Positions 45,412-56,760 of a DNA stretch of 64,000 bases are shown piece by piece; the stretch's first letter is position 1; every line of letters starts with the position of its first letter. A model generated the notes under the pieces. It did not search any database, was not told the DNA's origin, and was given only the letters and a program-made list of their open reading frames with translations. Source of the DNA: Ideonella sp. (GTDB lineage: Bacteria; Pseudomonadota; Gammaproteobacteria; Burkholderiales; Burkholderiaceae_C); contig JABTUY010000001.1 of assembly GCA_015075165.1 (NCBI GenBank), positions 124,001-188,000 on the forward strand, read 5' to 3'. The position numbers and the translations under genes are program-made.

Positions 45412-46905
45412 CTACGCGCGCGCCGCGCGCCGCAGGCGCATCAACCGCGGCAGCAGCAACACCGCGACGATCACCACCAGCAGCGCCAGCGACCCCGGCC
45501 GCTGCACGAAGACGCCCCAATGGCCCTCGCCGATCGCGAGCGCGTTGCGCATCTGCGCCTCGGCCAGCGGGCCGAGGATCATGCCGATCACCACCGGCGC
45601 GGTGGGAAAGTCGAAGCGCCGCATCACCACGCCGAGCAGGCCGATCGCATACAGCAGCACGAGGTCGAACGCCGATTGCCGCATGCCGTAGACGCCGACG
45701 GTGGCGAAGATCAGGATACCGGCATAGAGCTGCGCCTTCGGCAGCTTCAGCAGCTTGACCCACAGGCCCACCAGCGGCAGGTTGAGCACCAGCAGCATCA
45801 CGTTGCCGATGTACAGCGACGCGATCAGCGCCCACACCAGCGCGGCGTTCTTGTCGAACAGCTGCGGCCCCGGCTGCAGCCCATAGTTCTGGAACGCGCC
45901 GAGCAGGATCGCGGTGGTGTTCGAGGTCGGGATGCCCAGCGTCAGCAGCGGGATCAGCGTGGCGGTGATCGCCGCGTTGTTCGCCGCCTCGGGCCCGGCG
46001 ACGCCTTCGATCGCTCCCGTAGTGCCGAACTGCTCCGGATGCTTCGACAGCTTCTTCTCGGTAGCGTAGCTGAGAAACGTGGGGATCTCGCTGCCGCCGG
46101 CCGGGATGCAGCCGAACGGCACGCCGATGAACGTGGCGCGCAGCCACGCCGGCCACGAGCGGCGCCACTCCTCGCGCGTCATGTGCACCTTGCTCATCGG
46201 GTTGCGCGTCTCGACCTCGCGCCCCTGGTACAGCACCGCGTACAGCGCCTCGGCCACCGCGAACAGGCCGACCGCGATCAGCACCACCTCGAGCCCGTCC
46301 AGCAGTTCGGGCACGCCGCCGGTGTAGCGCGCCTGGCCCGAGATCTGGTCGAGCCCGACGAGACCCATCGCCAGGCCGGCGAACAGCGACGTCAGGCCGC
46401 GCAGCGTACTCTTGCCGAGCACCGAACTGACGGTGCAGAACGCCAGCACCATCAGCAGGAAGTACTCCGGCGGCCCGAGCCGCACCGCGTAGTTGGCCAC
46501 CACCGGCGCGAACAGCGTGACCAGCACGGTGGCGATCGTTCCAGCGACGAACGAGCCGATCGCCGCGGTGGCCAGTGCCGCGCCGGCGCGGCCGCTCTTG
46601 GCCATCTTGTTGCCTTCGAGCGCAGTGACCATCGAGCCGGCTTCGCCCGGCGTGTTGAGCAGGATCGAGGTCGTCGAGCCGCCGTACATCGCGCCGTAGT
46701 AGATGCCGGCGAAGAAGATCATCGACGCGGTGGGGTCGACCTTCAGCGTGATCGGCAGCAGCATCGCCACCGCGGTGGCGGGCCCGATGCCCGGCAGCAC
46801 GCCGACCGCGGTGCCGATCAGGCAGCCCAGCAGCGCCCACAGCAGGTGCACCGGCGTCGCCGCGATGGCGAAGCCCTGCAGCAGCTGCTGGCCGATGTCA
46901 CCCAT
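45412..46905 (-). CDS. tctA: Tripartite tricarboxylate transporter, large membrane subunit TctA
   Basis: Inner-membrane subunit of 497 residues that forms the translocation path of a secondary, binding-protein-dependent transporter. About a dozen hydrophobic segments are visible. Family motifs are [39 protein letters not shown] and the second-half equivalent [17 protein letters not shown], with [21 protein letters not shown]. It starts 9 bp after tctB. Ligands of such systems are carboxylates; the specific one is set by the TctC protein and is unknown. Confidence 0.94.
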   Translation of the reverse strand: MGDIGQQLLQGFAIAATPVHLLWALLGCLIGTAVGVLPGIGPATAVAMLLPITLKVDPTASMIFFAGIYYGAMYGGSTTSILLNTPGEAGSMVTALEGNKMAKSGRAGAALATAAIGSFVAGTIATVLVTLFAPVVANYAVRLGPPEYFLLMVLAFCTVSSVLGKSTLRGLTSLFAGLAMGLVGLDQISGQARYTGGVPELLDGLEVVLIAVGLFAVAEALYAVLYQGREVETRNPMSKVHMTREEWRRSWPAWLRATFIGVPFGCIPAGGSEIPTFLSYATEKKLSKHPEQFGTTGAIEGVAGPEAANNAAITATLIPLLTLGIPTSNTTAILLGAFQNYGLQPGPQLFDKNAALVWALIASLYIGNVMLLVLNLPLVGLWVKLLKLPKAQLYAGILIFATVGVYGMRQSAFDLVLLYAIGLLGVVMRRFDFPTAPVVIGMILGPLAEAQMRNALAIGEGHWGVFVQRPGSLALLVVIVAVLLLPRLMRLRRAARA

Positions 46906-46914
46906 GCGCGTCGC

Positions 46915-47418
46915 CTAAAGCCAGCCGCTCGCAGTGAGCCCCGGCAGGCTGATCGCCAGCAGCTTGGTGAACATCCAGTACACCGGCGCGGCGATCGCGA
47001 TGCCGACCGCGGCGCTCGCGATCCAGCCCTTCGCACCGAGCCGGCCGGCACCCTCGGAGGCCTTGAAGCCCTGCACCGCCAGCGCGAAGCACAGCGAGCA
47101 GCTGAGGATGAAGCCGACCGTCGTGATCAGCGCGGCGTTGAGCAGCAGCCCCGCCGACACCCAGACGAAGCCCGGCCAGTGGCCCTGCCCGGCCCCTTCG
47201 GGCGCTTCGGCCTGGCGAAAGCCGCCGCTGCGCGCCTCGTAGACGAGCCATGCGCCGCAGACCACGAGCAACACCGATACCAGCCAGGGCAGGAAGTTGG
47301 GCCCGACGCCGGAGTAGCCGGCATCCGACGGGATCGACCACGCGCCCCAGCCCATGCCGAGGCCCACCGCCAGCACGCCGGCGCCGACCGCAGCCTGCAG
47401 CGTCGCGGTGCGCGACAT
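46915..47418 (-). CDS. tctB: Tripartite tricarboxylate transporter, small membrane subunit TctB
   Basis: Small inner-membrane subunit of 167 residues with four hydrophobic segments (AAVGAGVLAVGLGMGWGAW, FLPWLVSVLLVVCGAWLVY, a central one near GFILSCSLCFALA and a C-terminal one near AAPVYWMFTKLLAI). TctB proteins are poorly conserved, but the position between tctC and tctA (2 bp and 9 bp gaps) makes the call clear. It supports TctA assembly or function. Confidence 0.9.
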   Translation of the reverse strand: MSRTATLQAAVGAGVLAVGLGMGWGAWSIPSDAGYSGVGPNFLPWLVSVLLVVCGAWLVYEARSGGFRQAEAPEGAGQGHWPGFVWVSAGLLLNAALITTVGFILSCSLCFALAVQGFKASEGAGRLGAKGWIASAAVGIAIAAPVYWMFTKLLAISLPGLTASGWL

Positions 47419-47420
47419 CG

Positions 47421-48380
47421 TCAGATCATGCCGGACTTGGCCATGACGGCCCGCAGGTTGGCGAAATCGTCATCGACGAATTTGCCGAACGCATCGCCCG
47501 TCAGCAGCGCCGGCGTCCAGCCGTAGCGCTCGAGGGCATCGGTCCAGCTCTTGGACTTGGTGGCCTTCAGCACGGTGTCGACCAGCGCCTTGCGCTCGGC
47601 CGCGCTGATGCCGGGGGCACCGTACACGCCGCGCCAGTTGCCGATCACCACGTCGATGCCCTGCTCCTTCAGCGTCGGCACCGCGATGCCCTTCAGCCGT
47701 TGCTCGGAGGTGACGCCGATCGGCACCATCTTGTGGCTGGCGATGTACTCGGCGAACTCGCTGTAGCCGCTGCCGCCGACCGTGACGTTGCCGCCCAGGA
47801 TCGCCGCGGTCGCCTCGCCGCCGCCGCGGAAGGCGACGTAGTTGATCTTCGACGGATCGACGCCGACCGCGCGCGCGATCATCGCCGCCGCGATGTGCTC
47901 GGTCGAGCCGCGCGAGCCGCCGCCCCACTTGACGCTGCCGGGGTCCTTCTTCAACTGCTCGATCACGTCCTTCATCGACTTCAGCGGCGAGCCGGCCGGC
48001 ACCACGAATACGTTGTACTCGCTGGTCAGCCGCGCCAGCGGCGTGGCGTGCTGAAGGTTCAGCGGCGACTTGCTGGTGATCAGCCCGCCGAGCATCACCG
48101 CGCCCATCACCATCAGCGCATTCGGATCGCCCTTGCTGCCGCTGAGAAACTGCGCCAGGCCCAGCGCACCGGCCGCGCCGCCCTTGTTGTCGTAGCTGAC
48201 GGTCGATGCGGCGCCGGAGTCCTGCATCGCCTTGCCGAGCGCACGGCCGGTGGAGTCCCAGCCGCCGCCGGGGTTGGCCGGAATCAGCATCTTCAGGTTC
48301 GCTGCCGCACGCGCAGACAGCGGCAGGCCGCCGCACACGGCCAGTGCGGCCATCGATTGCAGGAAGTGGTCTCGGCGCAT
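47421..48380 (-). CDS. tctC: Tripartite tricarboxylate transporter receptor TctC (Bug family)
   Basis: Periplasmic receptor of 319 residues. The start at 48380 has TGGAGA upstream and gives a signal peptide (MRRDHFLQSM, hydrophobic core, cleavage near ARA). The Bug-family pattern follows: LIPANPGGGWDSTGRAL, YDNKGGAAGALGLAQF, and GGGSRGSTEHIAAAMIA. Bug proteins are very numerous in Burkholderiales. The frame is open further upstream, but those residues do not look like an export signal. The ligand is unknown, probably a di- or tricarboxylate. Confidence 0.93.
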   Translation of the reverse strand: MRRDHFLQSMAALAVCGGLPLSARAAANLKMLIPANPGGGWDSTGRALGKAMQDSGAASTVSYDNKGGAAGALGLAQFLSGSKGDPNALMVMGAVMLGGLITSKSPLNLQHATPLARLTSEYNVFVVPAGSPLKSMKDVIEQLKKDPGSVKWGGGSRGSTEHIAAAMIARAVGVDPSKINYVAFRGGGEATAAILGGNVTVGGSGYSEFAEYIASHKMVPIGVTSEQRLKGIAVPTLKEQGIDVVIGNWRGVYGAPGISAAERKALVDTVLKATKSKSWTDALERYGWTPALLTGDAFGKFVDDDFANLRAVMAKSGMI

Positions 48381-48511
48381 CGCGTTCTCCAGTACCGGAT
48401 CGACCACCATCATCGCGCCGCGGAGCACCGCTTCGCGCCGGGCGAGCACTAGGACAAATGCTAGTTCCGACTGACCCGCCGCGGGCGCATGGATCGACAA
48501 TGCAGCCTGCG

Positions 48512-48913
48512 ATGAACAACGCGCTGCGACTCGACAAGTGGCTGTGGGCCGCACGGCTGTACAAGACTCGCACGCTGGCCGCCCATGCGGTGGCGCTGGG
48601 CCGCGTCGCGGTCAACGGGCAGGCGGCCAAGGCCTCGCGCGAGCTGCACGTCGGCGATCGCATCGGCATCCAGCAGGCCGGTTACCGCCAGGAGATCGAC
48701 GTGTTGCTGCTGATCGCCCAGCGTGGCGGCGCGACACTGGCGCGGACGATGTACGCCGAGACCGCCGAGAGCGTGGCGGCGCGCGAAGCGGCGCTGCAGC
48801 GGCGCCGGCTGGCACCCGAGCCGGCCGCCGGGCTGGAGCAAGGGCGCCCCACCAAGCGAGACCGGCGCGAACTGGCGGCGTGGCAGCGCTGGAGCGCACA
48901 GGCCGATGACTGA
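48512..48913 (+). CDS. hslR: S4-domain heat-shock protein Hsp15 (HslR)
   Basis: Small RNA-binding protein of 133 residues that rescues free 50S subunits carrying a nascent chain. The S4 domain is at residues 4-50: LRLDKWLWAARLYKTRTLAA, GRVAVNGQAAKASRELHVGD. A basic C-terminal tail (RPTKRDRRELAAWQRW) is typical. An ATG at 48500 would add four residues; there is no strong ribosome site to decide. The gene lies 161 bp before grpE and is co-directional with the chaperone cluster. Confidence 0.9.
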   Translation: MNNALRLDKWLWAARLYKTRTLAAHAVALGRVAVNGQAAKASRELHVGDRIGIQQAGYRQEIDVLLLIAQRGGATLARTMYAETAESVAAREAALQRRRLAPEPAAGLEQGRPTKRDRRELAAWQRWSAQADD

Positions 48914-49017
48914 GGACCGGCCACCTGTCGCGCGGTCGGGCTGAGCAGAATCTGAACCGCCGCCGCCGCCGATCGCGCGCTGGACCGGCGGTCTGCGGCA
49001 ATTCGCACGCGACCCAG

Positions 49018-49044
49018 CCTTGAAATCGAAGCAACCATCCCCAG
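49018..49044 (+). promoter_or_regulatory. Sigma-32-like heat-shock promoter of grpE
   Basis: CTTGAAA at 49019-49025 (with a preceding C) is followed after 13 bp by CCCCAG at 49039-49044. The consensus for sigma-32 (RpoH) promoters is CTTGAAA, a 13-15 bp gap, then CCCCATNT. The -35 match is complete, and four Cs and the A of the -10 match. The grpE start is 30 bp downstream. Confidence 0.75.
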
Positions 49045-49074
49045 CGTGCAGAACGGAGCTATGCCATCACCACT

Positions 49075-49617
49075 ATGACGCCGACCGAACCGCCACAGAA
49101 CGGCCTGCCGAGGGAGCAGGCCGAGCCGATCACCCCCGATCCCCAGGCACCCGCCGAGCCGACTCCCGAGGCGCGCATCGCCGAGCTCGAGGCCAAGCAG
49201 GCCGAACTGTCCGATGCCTACCTGCGTGCCAAGGCCGAGGTCGAGAACACGCGCCGCCGCGGCGAAGAAGAACTCGCCAAGGCGCGCAAGTTTGCGCTCG
49301 AGGCGTTCGCCGAGAGCCTGCTGCCGGTGCGCGACAGCCTCGAAGCCGCGACCGCGATCACCGATGCCAGTGCGGCCCAGGTGCTCGAAGGCATGCACGC
49401 CACGCTGCGCCAGTTGACGCAGGCACTCGAGCGCCACCGCGTGGTCGAGATCAACCCGCCGGTGGGCACGCGGTTCGATCCCCACCAGCACCAGGCGATG
49501 ACGATGCTGCCGTCGGAGCAGGAGCCGAACACCATCGTCGCGGTGCTGCAGAAGGGCTACCTGATCGCCGAGCGCGTGCTGCGGCCCGCGCTGGTCACGG
49601 TGGCAGCGCCCAGATGA
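49075..49617 (+). CDS. grpE: Nucleotide exchange factor GrpE
   Basis: Cytoplasmic co-chaperone of 180 residues that releases ADP from DnaK. A charged, Pro-rich N terminus is followed by the long coiled-coil helix ([31 protein letters not shown]). The C-terminal beta-wing has [36 protein letters not shown]. The length is typical. It has its own sigma-32-like promoter and is followed after 92 bp by dnaK. Confidence 0.95.
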   Translation: MTPTEPPQNGLPREQAEPITPDPQAPAEPTPEARIAELEAKQAELSDAYLRAKAEVENTRRRGEEELAKARKFALEAFAESLLPVRDSLEAATAITDASAAQVLEGMHATLRQLTQALERHRVVEINPPVGTRFDPHQHQAMTMLPSEQEPNTIVAVLQKGYLIAERVLRPALVTVAAPR

Positions 49618-49641
49618 CAACGCCGGCACGCCGCTGCTGCC

Positions 49642-49667
49642 CTTGAAACAGGGCCGGTTATCCACAC
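49642..49667 (+). promoter_or_regulatory. Possible second sigma-32-like promoter ahead of dnaK
   Basis: CTTGAAA at 49642-49648 is a perfect -35 heat-shock element. After a 13-bp gap it is followed by CCACAC (49662-49667), a weaker match to CCCCAT. The ATG of dnaK lies 42 bp further. With the grpE promoter this would let dnaK be induced separately from grpE. Confidence 0.55.
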
Positions 49668-49709
49668 CTCGTTCACATCGAAATCCACACACCGCCAGGA
49701 GCCACGACA

Positions 49710-51653
<1,944 letters not shown>

Positions 51654-51664
51654 TGTTCCCTGGA

Positions 51665-51690
51665 CGCCGGGCCCCGCACGGGGCCGGGCG
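51665..51690 (+). terminator. Hairpin in the dnaK-dnaJ gap
   Basis: Right after the dnaK stop lies a strong stem: GGCCCC-GCAC-GGGGCC, extended after one mismatch by CGCC with GGCG. No T-tract follows, so it could be an mRNA-stabilising or partial termination signal that lowers dnaJ relative to dnaK. The function is inferred. Confidence 0.5.
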
Positions 51691-51777
51691 CCTGGGGATA
51701 TCTCGCCGCGTTAGAGGCCGCGCGCTGCGCGTGCGACTCGACGCGGCGGCTTCGTTTGAGGTTTGCTGAGAGTCTTC

Positions 51778-52932
51778 ATGGCAAAACGCGACTACTACGA
51801 CGTACTCGGCGTGGCGAAGAACGCCACCGACGACGACATCAAGAAGGCCTACCGCAAGCTGGCGATGAAGTACCACCCTGATCGCAACCAGGGTGACGAT
51901 GCGAAGAAGGCCGAAGAGAAGTTCAAGGAGGCCAAGGAGGCCTACGAGATGCTCTCCGACGGCCAGAAGCGCGCCGCCTACGACCAGTACGGCCACGCCG
52001 GCGTCGACCCGAGCATGGCCGGCGGCTTTCGCGGCGGCCCGGGCGCCGAGGGCTTCGGCGGCTTCGCCGAGGCGTTCGGCGACATCTTCGGCGACATCTT
52101 CGGCGGCGGTGCCGCCGCCGGCGCGCGGCGCGGCGCTGGCCAGCAGGTGTACCGCGGTGCCGACCTGTCGTATGCGATGGAGATCACGCTCGAGGAGGCG
52201 GCCAACGGCAAGGACACGCAGATCCGCATCCCGAGTTGGGACACCTGCGAAACCTGCCGCGGCAGCGGCGCCAAGCCCGGCACCAGCGCGAAGACCTGCA
52301 GCACCTGCAACGGCTCGGGCACGGTGCACCTGCGCCAGGGCTTCTTCAGCATCCAGCAAACCTGCCCGCAGTGCCACGGCAGCGGCCGCGTGATTCCCGA
52401 GCCCTGCGCCACCTGCAGCGGCGCTGGCAAGGTCAAGAAGCAGAAGACGCTGGAGGTGAAGATCCCCGCCGGCATCAACGAGGGCATGCGCATCCGCTCG
52501 GTCGGCAACGGCGAGCCGGGCACCAACGGTGGCCCGGCCGGCGACCTGTACATCGAGATCCGCATCAAGCAGCACGAGATCTTCGAGCGCGACGGTGACG
52601 ACCTGCACTGCACCGTGCCGGTGACGCTGACGCTGGCCGCGCTCGGCGGCGGCATCACGGTGCCCACGCTGGTTGGCAAGGCCGAGATCGAGCTGCCCGA
52701 AGGCACGCAGCACGGCAAAACCTTTCGTCTGCGCGGCAAGGGCATCAAGGGCCTGCGCTCGAGCTACCCCGGCGACCTGTACTGCCATATCACCGTCGAG
52801 ACGCCGGTGCGGCTGACCGAGCATCAGCGCAAGCTGATGAAGGAGCTCGACGAGTCGCTGAAGAAGGGCGGCGAGCGCCACTCGCCGAACGCCAAGAGCT
52901 GGACCGATCGCGTGAAGGATCTGTTCAAGTAA
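51778..52932 (+). CDS. dnaJ: Chaperone DnaJ (Hsp40)
   Basis: Co-chaperone of 384 residues that delivers substrates to DnaK and stimulates its ATPase. The J domain has the HPD motif (KYHPDRN). A Gly/Phe-rich linker follows ([21 protein letters not shown]). The zinc-binding domain has four CxxCxGxG repeats: [32 protein letters not shown]. The C-terminal substrate domains follow. The start at 51778 is chosen because homology ([12 protein letters not shown]) begins there; the open frame begins five codons earlier. Confidence 0.96.
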   Translation: MAKRDYYDVLGVAKNATDDDIKKAYRKLAMKYHPDRNQGDDAKKAEEKFKEAKEAYEMLSDGQKRAAYDQYGHAGVDPSMAGGFRGGPGAEGFGGFAEAFGDIFGDIFGGGAAAGARRGAGQQVYRGADLSYAMEITLEEAANGKDTQIRIPSWDTCETCRGSGAKPGTSAKTCSTCNGSGTVHLRQGFFSIQQTCPQCHGSGRVIPEPCATCSGAGKVKKQKTLEVKIPAGINEGMRIRSVGNGEPGTNGGPAGDLYIEIRIKQHEIFERDGDDLHCTVPVTLTLAALGGGITVPTLVGKAEIELPEGTQHGKTFRLRGKGIKGLRSSYPGDLYCHITVETPVRLTEHQRKLMKELDESLKKGGERHSPNAKSWTDRVKDLFK

Positions 52933-53030
52933 GCTCGGCTCGCCCAGTCAGCAAGTTGGCCCCGTCGGCCGGCCCAAGCCGCCGTTTCAGCTTCGCCACA
53001 CGCGCCCCTATTCGTCGAACGCCCTCCCCG

Positions 53031-53939
53031 ATGTCCGGCAAGGCCGATTCCCTGCGCTCGGTGCTGTATGCACTGGCCGCCAACTTCGCGATCGCGCTGG
53101 CGAAATCGGCCGGTGCGGCCTACACCGGATCGTCGGCGATGCTGGCCGAAGCGATTCACTCGTTCGCCGACTGCGGCAACCAGGGCCTGCTGCTGTGGGG
53201 CATGCGGCGCACGCGCAAGCCGCCGACGCCGGAGCATCCGCTGGGCTACGGCAAGACGCTGTACTTCTGGAGCTTCATCGTCGCGCTGATGTTGTTCTCG
53301 ATGGGCGGGCTGTTCTCGATCTACGAGGGCCTGCACAAGCTCGCCAGCCCCGAGCCGATGAAGGACGCCTGGGTCGCGCTCGGCATCCTCGGCTTCGGCA
53401 TCGTCGCCGAGGCGTTCTCGCTGTGGGGCGCGCTGCGCGAGATCGACAAGGAGCGCGAGGGTCGCGGCTACTGGGCGTGGTTCCGCCGCTCGCGCACCAG
53501 CGAGCTGGTGGTGATCTTCGGCGAGGATCTGGCCGCGCTCGGTGGCCTGGTGCTGGCGTTCGGCTTCATCATCCTGGCGATGATCACCGGCAATCCCGGC
53601 TGGGACGCGCTCGGCTCGGTCGCGATCGGCTGCCTGCTGGTGCTGGTGGCCGTGCTGGTGGGCCGCGAGGTGGCCTCGATGCTGGTCGGCCAGAGCGCCG
53701 ATCCGGCGGTCGAGGCAGCGCTGCGTGCGCATTTGCAGGCGCAGCCCGAGGTGCGCCAGGTGTTCAACCTGATCACGCAGCAGCTCGGCCCCGATGTGAT
53801 GCTGGCGGTGAAGGTGGCGATGGCGCCGCAGCCGAGCGATCGCGCGCTGATCGACGCCATCAACCGCGTTGAGCGATCGCTGCACGCTGGGTTTCCGCAG
53901 TTGCGCTGGTGCTTCTTCGAGCCCGACGCGAGCGACTGA
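53031..53939 (+). CDS. Cation diffusion facilitator (CDF) family transporter
   Basis: Inner-membrane divalent-metal exporter of 302 residues with about six hydrophobic helices and a C-terminal cytoplasmic domain. Helix II carries the metal-site motif HSFADCGNQ (His43, Asp47). The second site in helix V reads FGEDLAALGG (Glu165, Asp166) where most zinc CDFs have HxxxD; this resembles the SLC30A9-like branch. The metal is therefore uncertain. The ATG at 53031 is preferred because the upstream residues of the open frame are non-homologous. It converges on the radical SAM gene with a 19-bp gap. Confidence 0.88.
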   Translation: MSGKADSLRSVLYALAANFAIALAKSAGAAYTGSSAMLAEAIHSFADCGNQGLLLWGMRRTRKPPTPEHPLGYGKTLYFWSFIVALMLFSMGGLFSIYEGLHKLASPEPMKDAWVALGILGFGIVAEAFSLWGALREIDKEREGRGYWAWFRRSRTSELVVIFGEDLAALGGLVLAFGFIILAMITGNPGWDALGSVAIGCLLVLVAVLVGREVASMLVGQSADPAVEAALRAHLQAQPEVRQVFNLITQQLGPDVMLAVKVAMAPQPSDRALIDAINRVERSLHAGFPQLRWCFFEPDASD

Positions 53940-53958
53940 GCGCAGCCGCCCCGGTCGA

Positions 53959-55101
53959 TCAGAACAACGACCGCTGCCCCGGCTGTGCCGAAGGCGGTCT
54001 GAACTTCGACCGATCGAGTTCGAAGTGCGTGCGGTCGAAGCCGAGCTTCGCGCTGGCCTTGTCGAAGCGTTGGCGGATCAGCTGCGCCCAGATGCCGGTG
54101 CCGGTCATCCGGCTGCCGAAGCGGGCGTCGTTGTCGCGTCCGCCGCGCAGCTCGCGCACGCGCGCCATGATGCGCGCGGCGCGCTCGGGCGCATGCTGCT
54201 GCAGCCAGTGCTGGAACAGCGGGCTCACCTCCCACGGCAGCCGCAGCACGATGCTCGAGGCCGCAAGGGCACCCGCGCCGCGCGCGGCCTCGAGAATGCG
54301 CTCGATCTCGTGAAGGTTGAGAAACGGGATCATCGGCGACACGCTGACCCCCACCGGAACGCCGGCCTTGGACAGCGTGGCAATCGTCTGCAGCCGCCGG
54401 TGCGGTGCCGCGGCGCGCGGTTCCATCGTGCGCGCGAGTTGTGGGTCGAGCGTGGTGATCGAGATGTAGACCGCGGCCAGCCCGCGCGCAGCCATCGGCG
54501 CGATCAGGTCGAGATCGCGCTCGATGCCGGCCGACTTCGTGAACAGCGTGAAGGCGTGCTCGCACTCGCTGAGCACCTCGATGATCGAGCGCGTGATCTT
54601 CAGCTTGCGTTCGACCGGCTGGTAGCAATCGGTGGCCGAGCCCAGGTTCAGCCGCAGCGGCTCGTAGCTCGGCCGGGCCAGCGTTTCGCGCAGGCGCTCG
54701 GCCGCGTTCACCTTGGCGACGATACGCGTCTCGAAATCGAGCCCGGGCGACAGGCCGAGGTAACTGTGCGTGGGCCTGGCATAGCAGTAGATACAGCCGT
54801 GCTCGCAGCCGCGATACGGGTTGACCGAGAGATCGAAGCCGATATCGGGTGAATCGTTGCCGGTGAGGATCGACTTGACGCGCTCCTCGATTACCTGGGT
54901 CTGCGGCGGCAGGCGAACCTCTTGCGCCTGCTGGTCGGGCGTGCCCCAGCCGTCGTCGAACGCCTCGCGCGTGTCGGTGCTGAATCGGTTGGCGAGTTGC
55001 CAGTTGCTGCCGCGACCCTTGTCGGGCCGCTGCGGCTGGAAGACCAGCAGCTGGGCCACCGGCGCGCGGCCGCCCTCGTGGCGTGGGGCTGCGGATCGCA
55101 T
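53959..55101 (-). CDS. PA0069-family radical SAM protein
   Basis: Radical SAM enzyme of up to 380 residues. The [4Fe-4S]-binding motif is CEHGCIYCYARP, followed by THSYLGLSPGLDFE and NLGSATDCYQPVE, typical of the PA0069/SplB-like group. The reaction is not known; a DNA repair role has been suggested by regulation. The start is uncertain. The ATG at 55101 coincides with the predicted transcription start, which would make the mRNA nearly leaderless. A GTG at 55059 (14 codons in) would leave a short leader. The promoter carries a LexA box. It converges on the CDF gene, 19 bp away. Confidence 0.88.
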   Translation of the reverse strand: MRSAAPRHEGGRAPVAQLLVFQPQRPDKGRGSNWQLANRFSTDTREAFDDGWGTPDQQAQEVRLPPQTQVIEERVKSILTGNDSPDIGFDLSVNPYRGCEHGCIYCYARPTHSYLGLSPGLDFETRIVAKVNAAERLRETLARPSYEPLRLNLGSATDCYQPVERKLKITRSIIEVLSECEHAFTLFTKSAGIERDLDLIAPMAARGLAAVYISITTLDPQLARTMEPRAAAPHRRLQTIATLSKAGVPVGVSVSPMIPFLNLHEIERILEAARGAGALAASSIVLRLPWEVSPLFQHWLQQHAPERAARIMARVRELRGGRDNDARFGSRMTGTGIWAQLIRQRFDKASAKLGFDRTHFELDRSKFRPPSAQPGQRSLF

Positions 55102-55102
55102 A

Positions 55103-55136
55103 CTGTAAGGATATACAGTCTCGATCCGAGCGTCAA
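55103..55136 (-). promoter_or_regulatory. LexA (SOS) box overlapping a sigma-70 promoter of the radical SAM gene
   Basis: CTGTAAGGATATACAG at 55103-55118 matches the CTGT-N8-ACAG LexA consensus exactly, and the bases next to it (TA on one side, T on the other) continue the palindrome. On the minus strand it overlaps a good promoter: -35 TTGACG at 55136-55131, a 17-bp gap, and -10 TATCCT at 55113-55108. LexA bound here would block RNA polymerase. The predicted transcription start is about 55101. Confidence 0.85.
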
Positions 55137-55198
55137 GGTCGGCGCCGTATCGGCGGGTCGCCACGGCGCTTCGCCCGAGGCGGCCCGCCTCGGGGGCC

Positions 55199-56602
55199 TC
55201 AATGTTCGGGCATGTCGTCCCGCGCCAAGTTGTCGAAGCGTGTCAGTGCCTTCTGGAACGCAAGCTTCAGGTGCCCTGTGGGGCCGTTGCGCTGCTTGGC
55301 GATGATGATCTCGGCAATGCCGAGCTCCTTCGACTCCTTGTTGTAGTACTCGTCGCGGTAGATGAACATGATCACGTCGGCGTCCTGCTCGATGGCGCCG
55401 GATTCGCGCAGATCGCTCATCATCGGCCGCTTGTCGTTGCGCGTCTCCACCGAGCGGTTGAGCTGCGACAGCGCCATCACCGGGCACTGCAGCTCCTTGG
55501 CCAGCGCCTTCAGGCCGCGCGAGATCTCGCCGAGCTCGGTGGCGCGGTTCTCGTCGCTGCCAGCGCTGCCGCTCATCAGCTGCAGGTAGTCGACGACGAT
55601 CAGCCCGAGCGTGCCGCCGAACTGGCGCGCCATGCGGCGCGCGCGGGCACGCAGCTCGGCCGGGTTGAGCGCCGCGGTCTCGTCGATGAATACGCTCACC
55701 TTGCCGAGCTGGTCGACCGCCTCGGTCAACCGCGTCCACTCGTCGTCGCGCAGCGCCCCGGTGCGCAGGTGCTGCTGGTCGATGCGGCCGAGGGAACCGA
55801 CCATGCGCAACGCCAGCTGCGAAGCGCCCATTTCCATCGAGAACACCAGCACCGGCAGCTCCTCGCGCACCGCGACGTGCTCGGCGATGTTCAATGCGAA
55901 CGCGGTCTTGCCCATGCTCGGGCGCGCCGCCAGCACGATCAGGTCGCCCTTCTGCAACCCGGCGGTGTAGCGGTCGAGGTCGAGGAACCCGGTGCGCACG
56001 CCGGTGACCTCTTCGGCGCCGTTCTCGTGCAGCTCGGTGACACGGTCGATCAGATCGACCACCAGCTTGTCGATGCCGATGAAGCCCTGCTTCGTGCGCG
56101 AGCCCTCTTCGCCGATCTGAAAGATGCGCGTCTCGGCCTCGTCGAGGATCTGGCTGACCGGTCTGCCCTGCGGGTTGAACGCCTGCGTCGCGATCTCGTC
56201 GCTGGCGCCGATCAGCTTGCGCAGCACCGCGCGCTCGCGCACGATCTCGGCGTAGCGCCGGATGTTCGCCGCGCTCGGCACGCTCTGTGCCAGTGCGTTG
56301 AGGTACGGCTGCCCGCCGCAATCGGCGGCGCGACCCAGGCTCTGCAGGTGTTCGTGCACCGTCACCACGTCGGCCGGCTTGCTGGCACCCACCAGCGCGG
56401 CGATGGCAGCGTAGATCTGCCGGTGCTCGTAGCGGTAGAAGTCGCTCTCGCCGAGCAGGTCGGCGGCGCGATCCCACGCCAGGTTGTCGAGCAGCAGGCC
56501 GCCGAGCACGCTCTGCTCGGCCTCGATCGAGTGCGGTGGCACGCGCAGCCGCGCGACCTCGTCGTCGGCAGTACCCGAGGCTTGTTGGAACACGGCGGAC
56601 AT
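55199..56602 (-). CDS. dnaB: Replicative DNA helicase DnaB
   Basis: Ring helicase of the replication fork, 467 residues. The N-terminal domain begins near LRVPPHSIEAEQSVLGGLLLDN. The RecA-like core has ARPSMGKTAFALNIAEH (Walker A), VFSMEMGASQLALRM, and LGLIVVDYLQLM (Walker B), with PVMALSQLNRSVETR and the C-terminal FRDEYYNKESK-like region. The ATG at 56602 is where homology begins. No intein is present. It follows the rpsF-priB-rpsR-rplI operon in the same direction after a terminator, a common neighbour pair. Confidence 0.96.
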   Translation of the reverse strand: MSAVFQQASGTADDEVARLRVPPHSIEAEQSVLGGLLLDNLAWDRAADLLGESDFYRYEHRQIYAAIAALVGASKPADVVTVHEHLQSLGRAADCGGQPYLNALAQSVPSAANIRRYAEIVRERAVLRKLIGASDEIATQAFNPQGRPVSQILDEAETRIFQIGEEGSRTKQGFIGIDKLVVDLIDRVTELHENGAEEVTGVRTGFLDLDRYTAGLQKGDLIVLAARPSMGKTAFALNIAEHVAVREELPVLVFSMEMGASQLALRMVGSLGRIDQQHLRTGALRDDEWTRLTEAVDQLGKVSVFIDETAALNPAELRARARRMARQFGGTLGLIVVDYLQLMSGSAGSDENRATELGEISRGLKALAKELQCPVMALSQLNRSVETRNDKRPMMSDLRESGAIEQDADVIMFIYRDEYYNKESKELGIAEIIIAKQRNGPTGHLKLAFQKALTRFDNLARDDMPEH

Positions 56603-56702
56603 GCGGGAGATGATAAGTCGATGGGCGGCAACGGCGTGTGCGCAGCCCTGTGGAAAGACGCTGCGCAAGCGGCGGACAACTCGGCCGCCGCGTCGGCGCC
56701 TC

Positions 56703-56736
56703 CCGAAAACAAAGGGCCGGCATTGCGCCGGCCCTT
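56703..56736 (-). terminator. Intrinsic terminator of the rpsF-rplI operon
   Basis: On the minus strand a perfect 10-bp stem (AAGGGCCGGC/GCCGGCCCTT, 5-nt loop) is followed by TTTGTTTTC, a classical Rho-independent terminator. It lies 25 bp after the rplI stop and about 100 bp before dnaB. Confidence 0.88.
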
Positions 56737-56760
56737 CGCAACTCGCGCTTCGCTTCGCGC

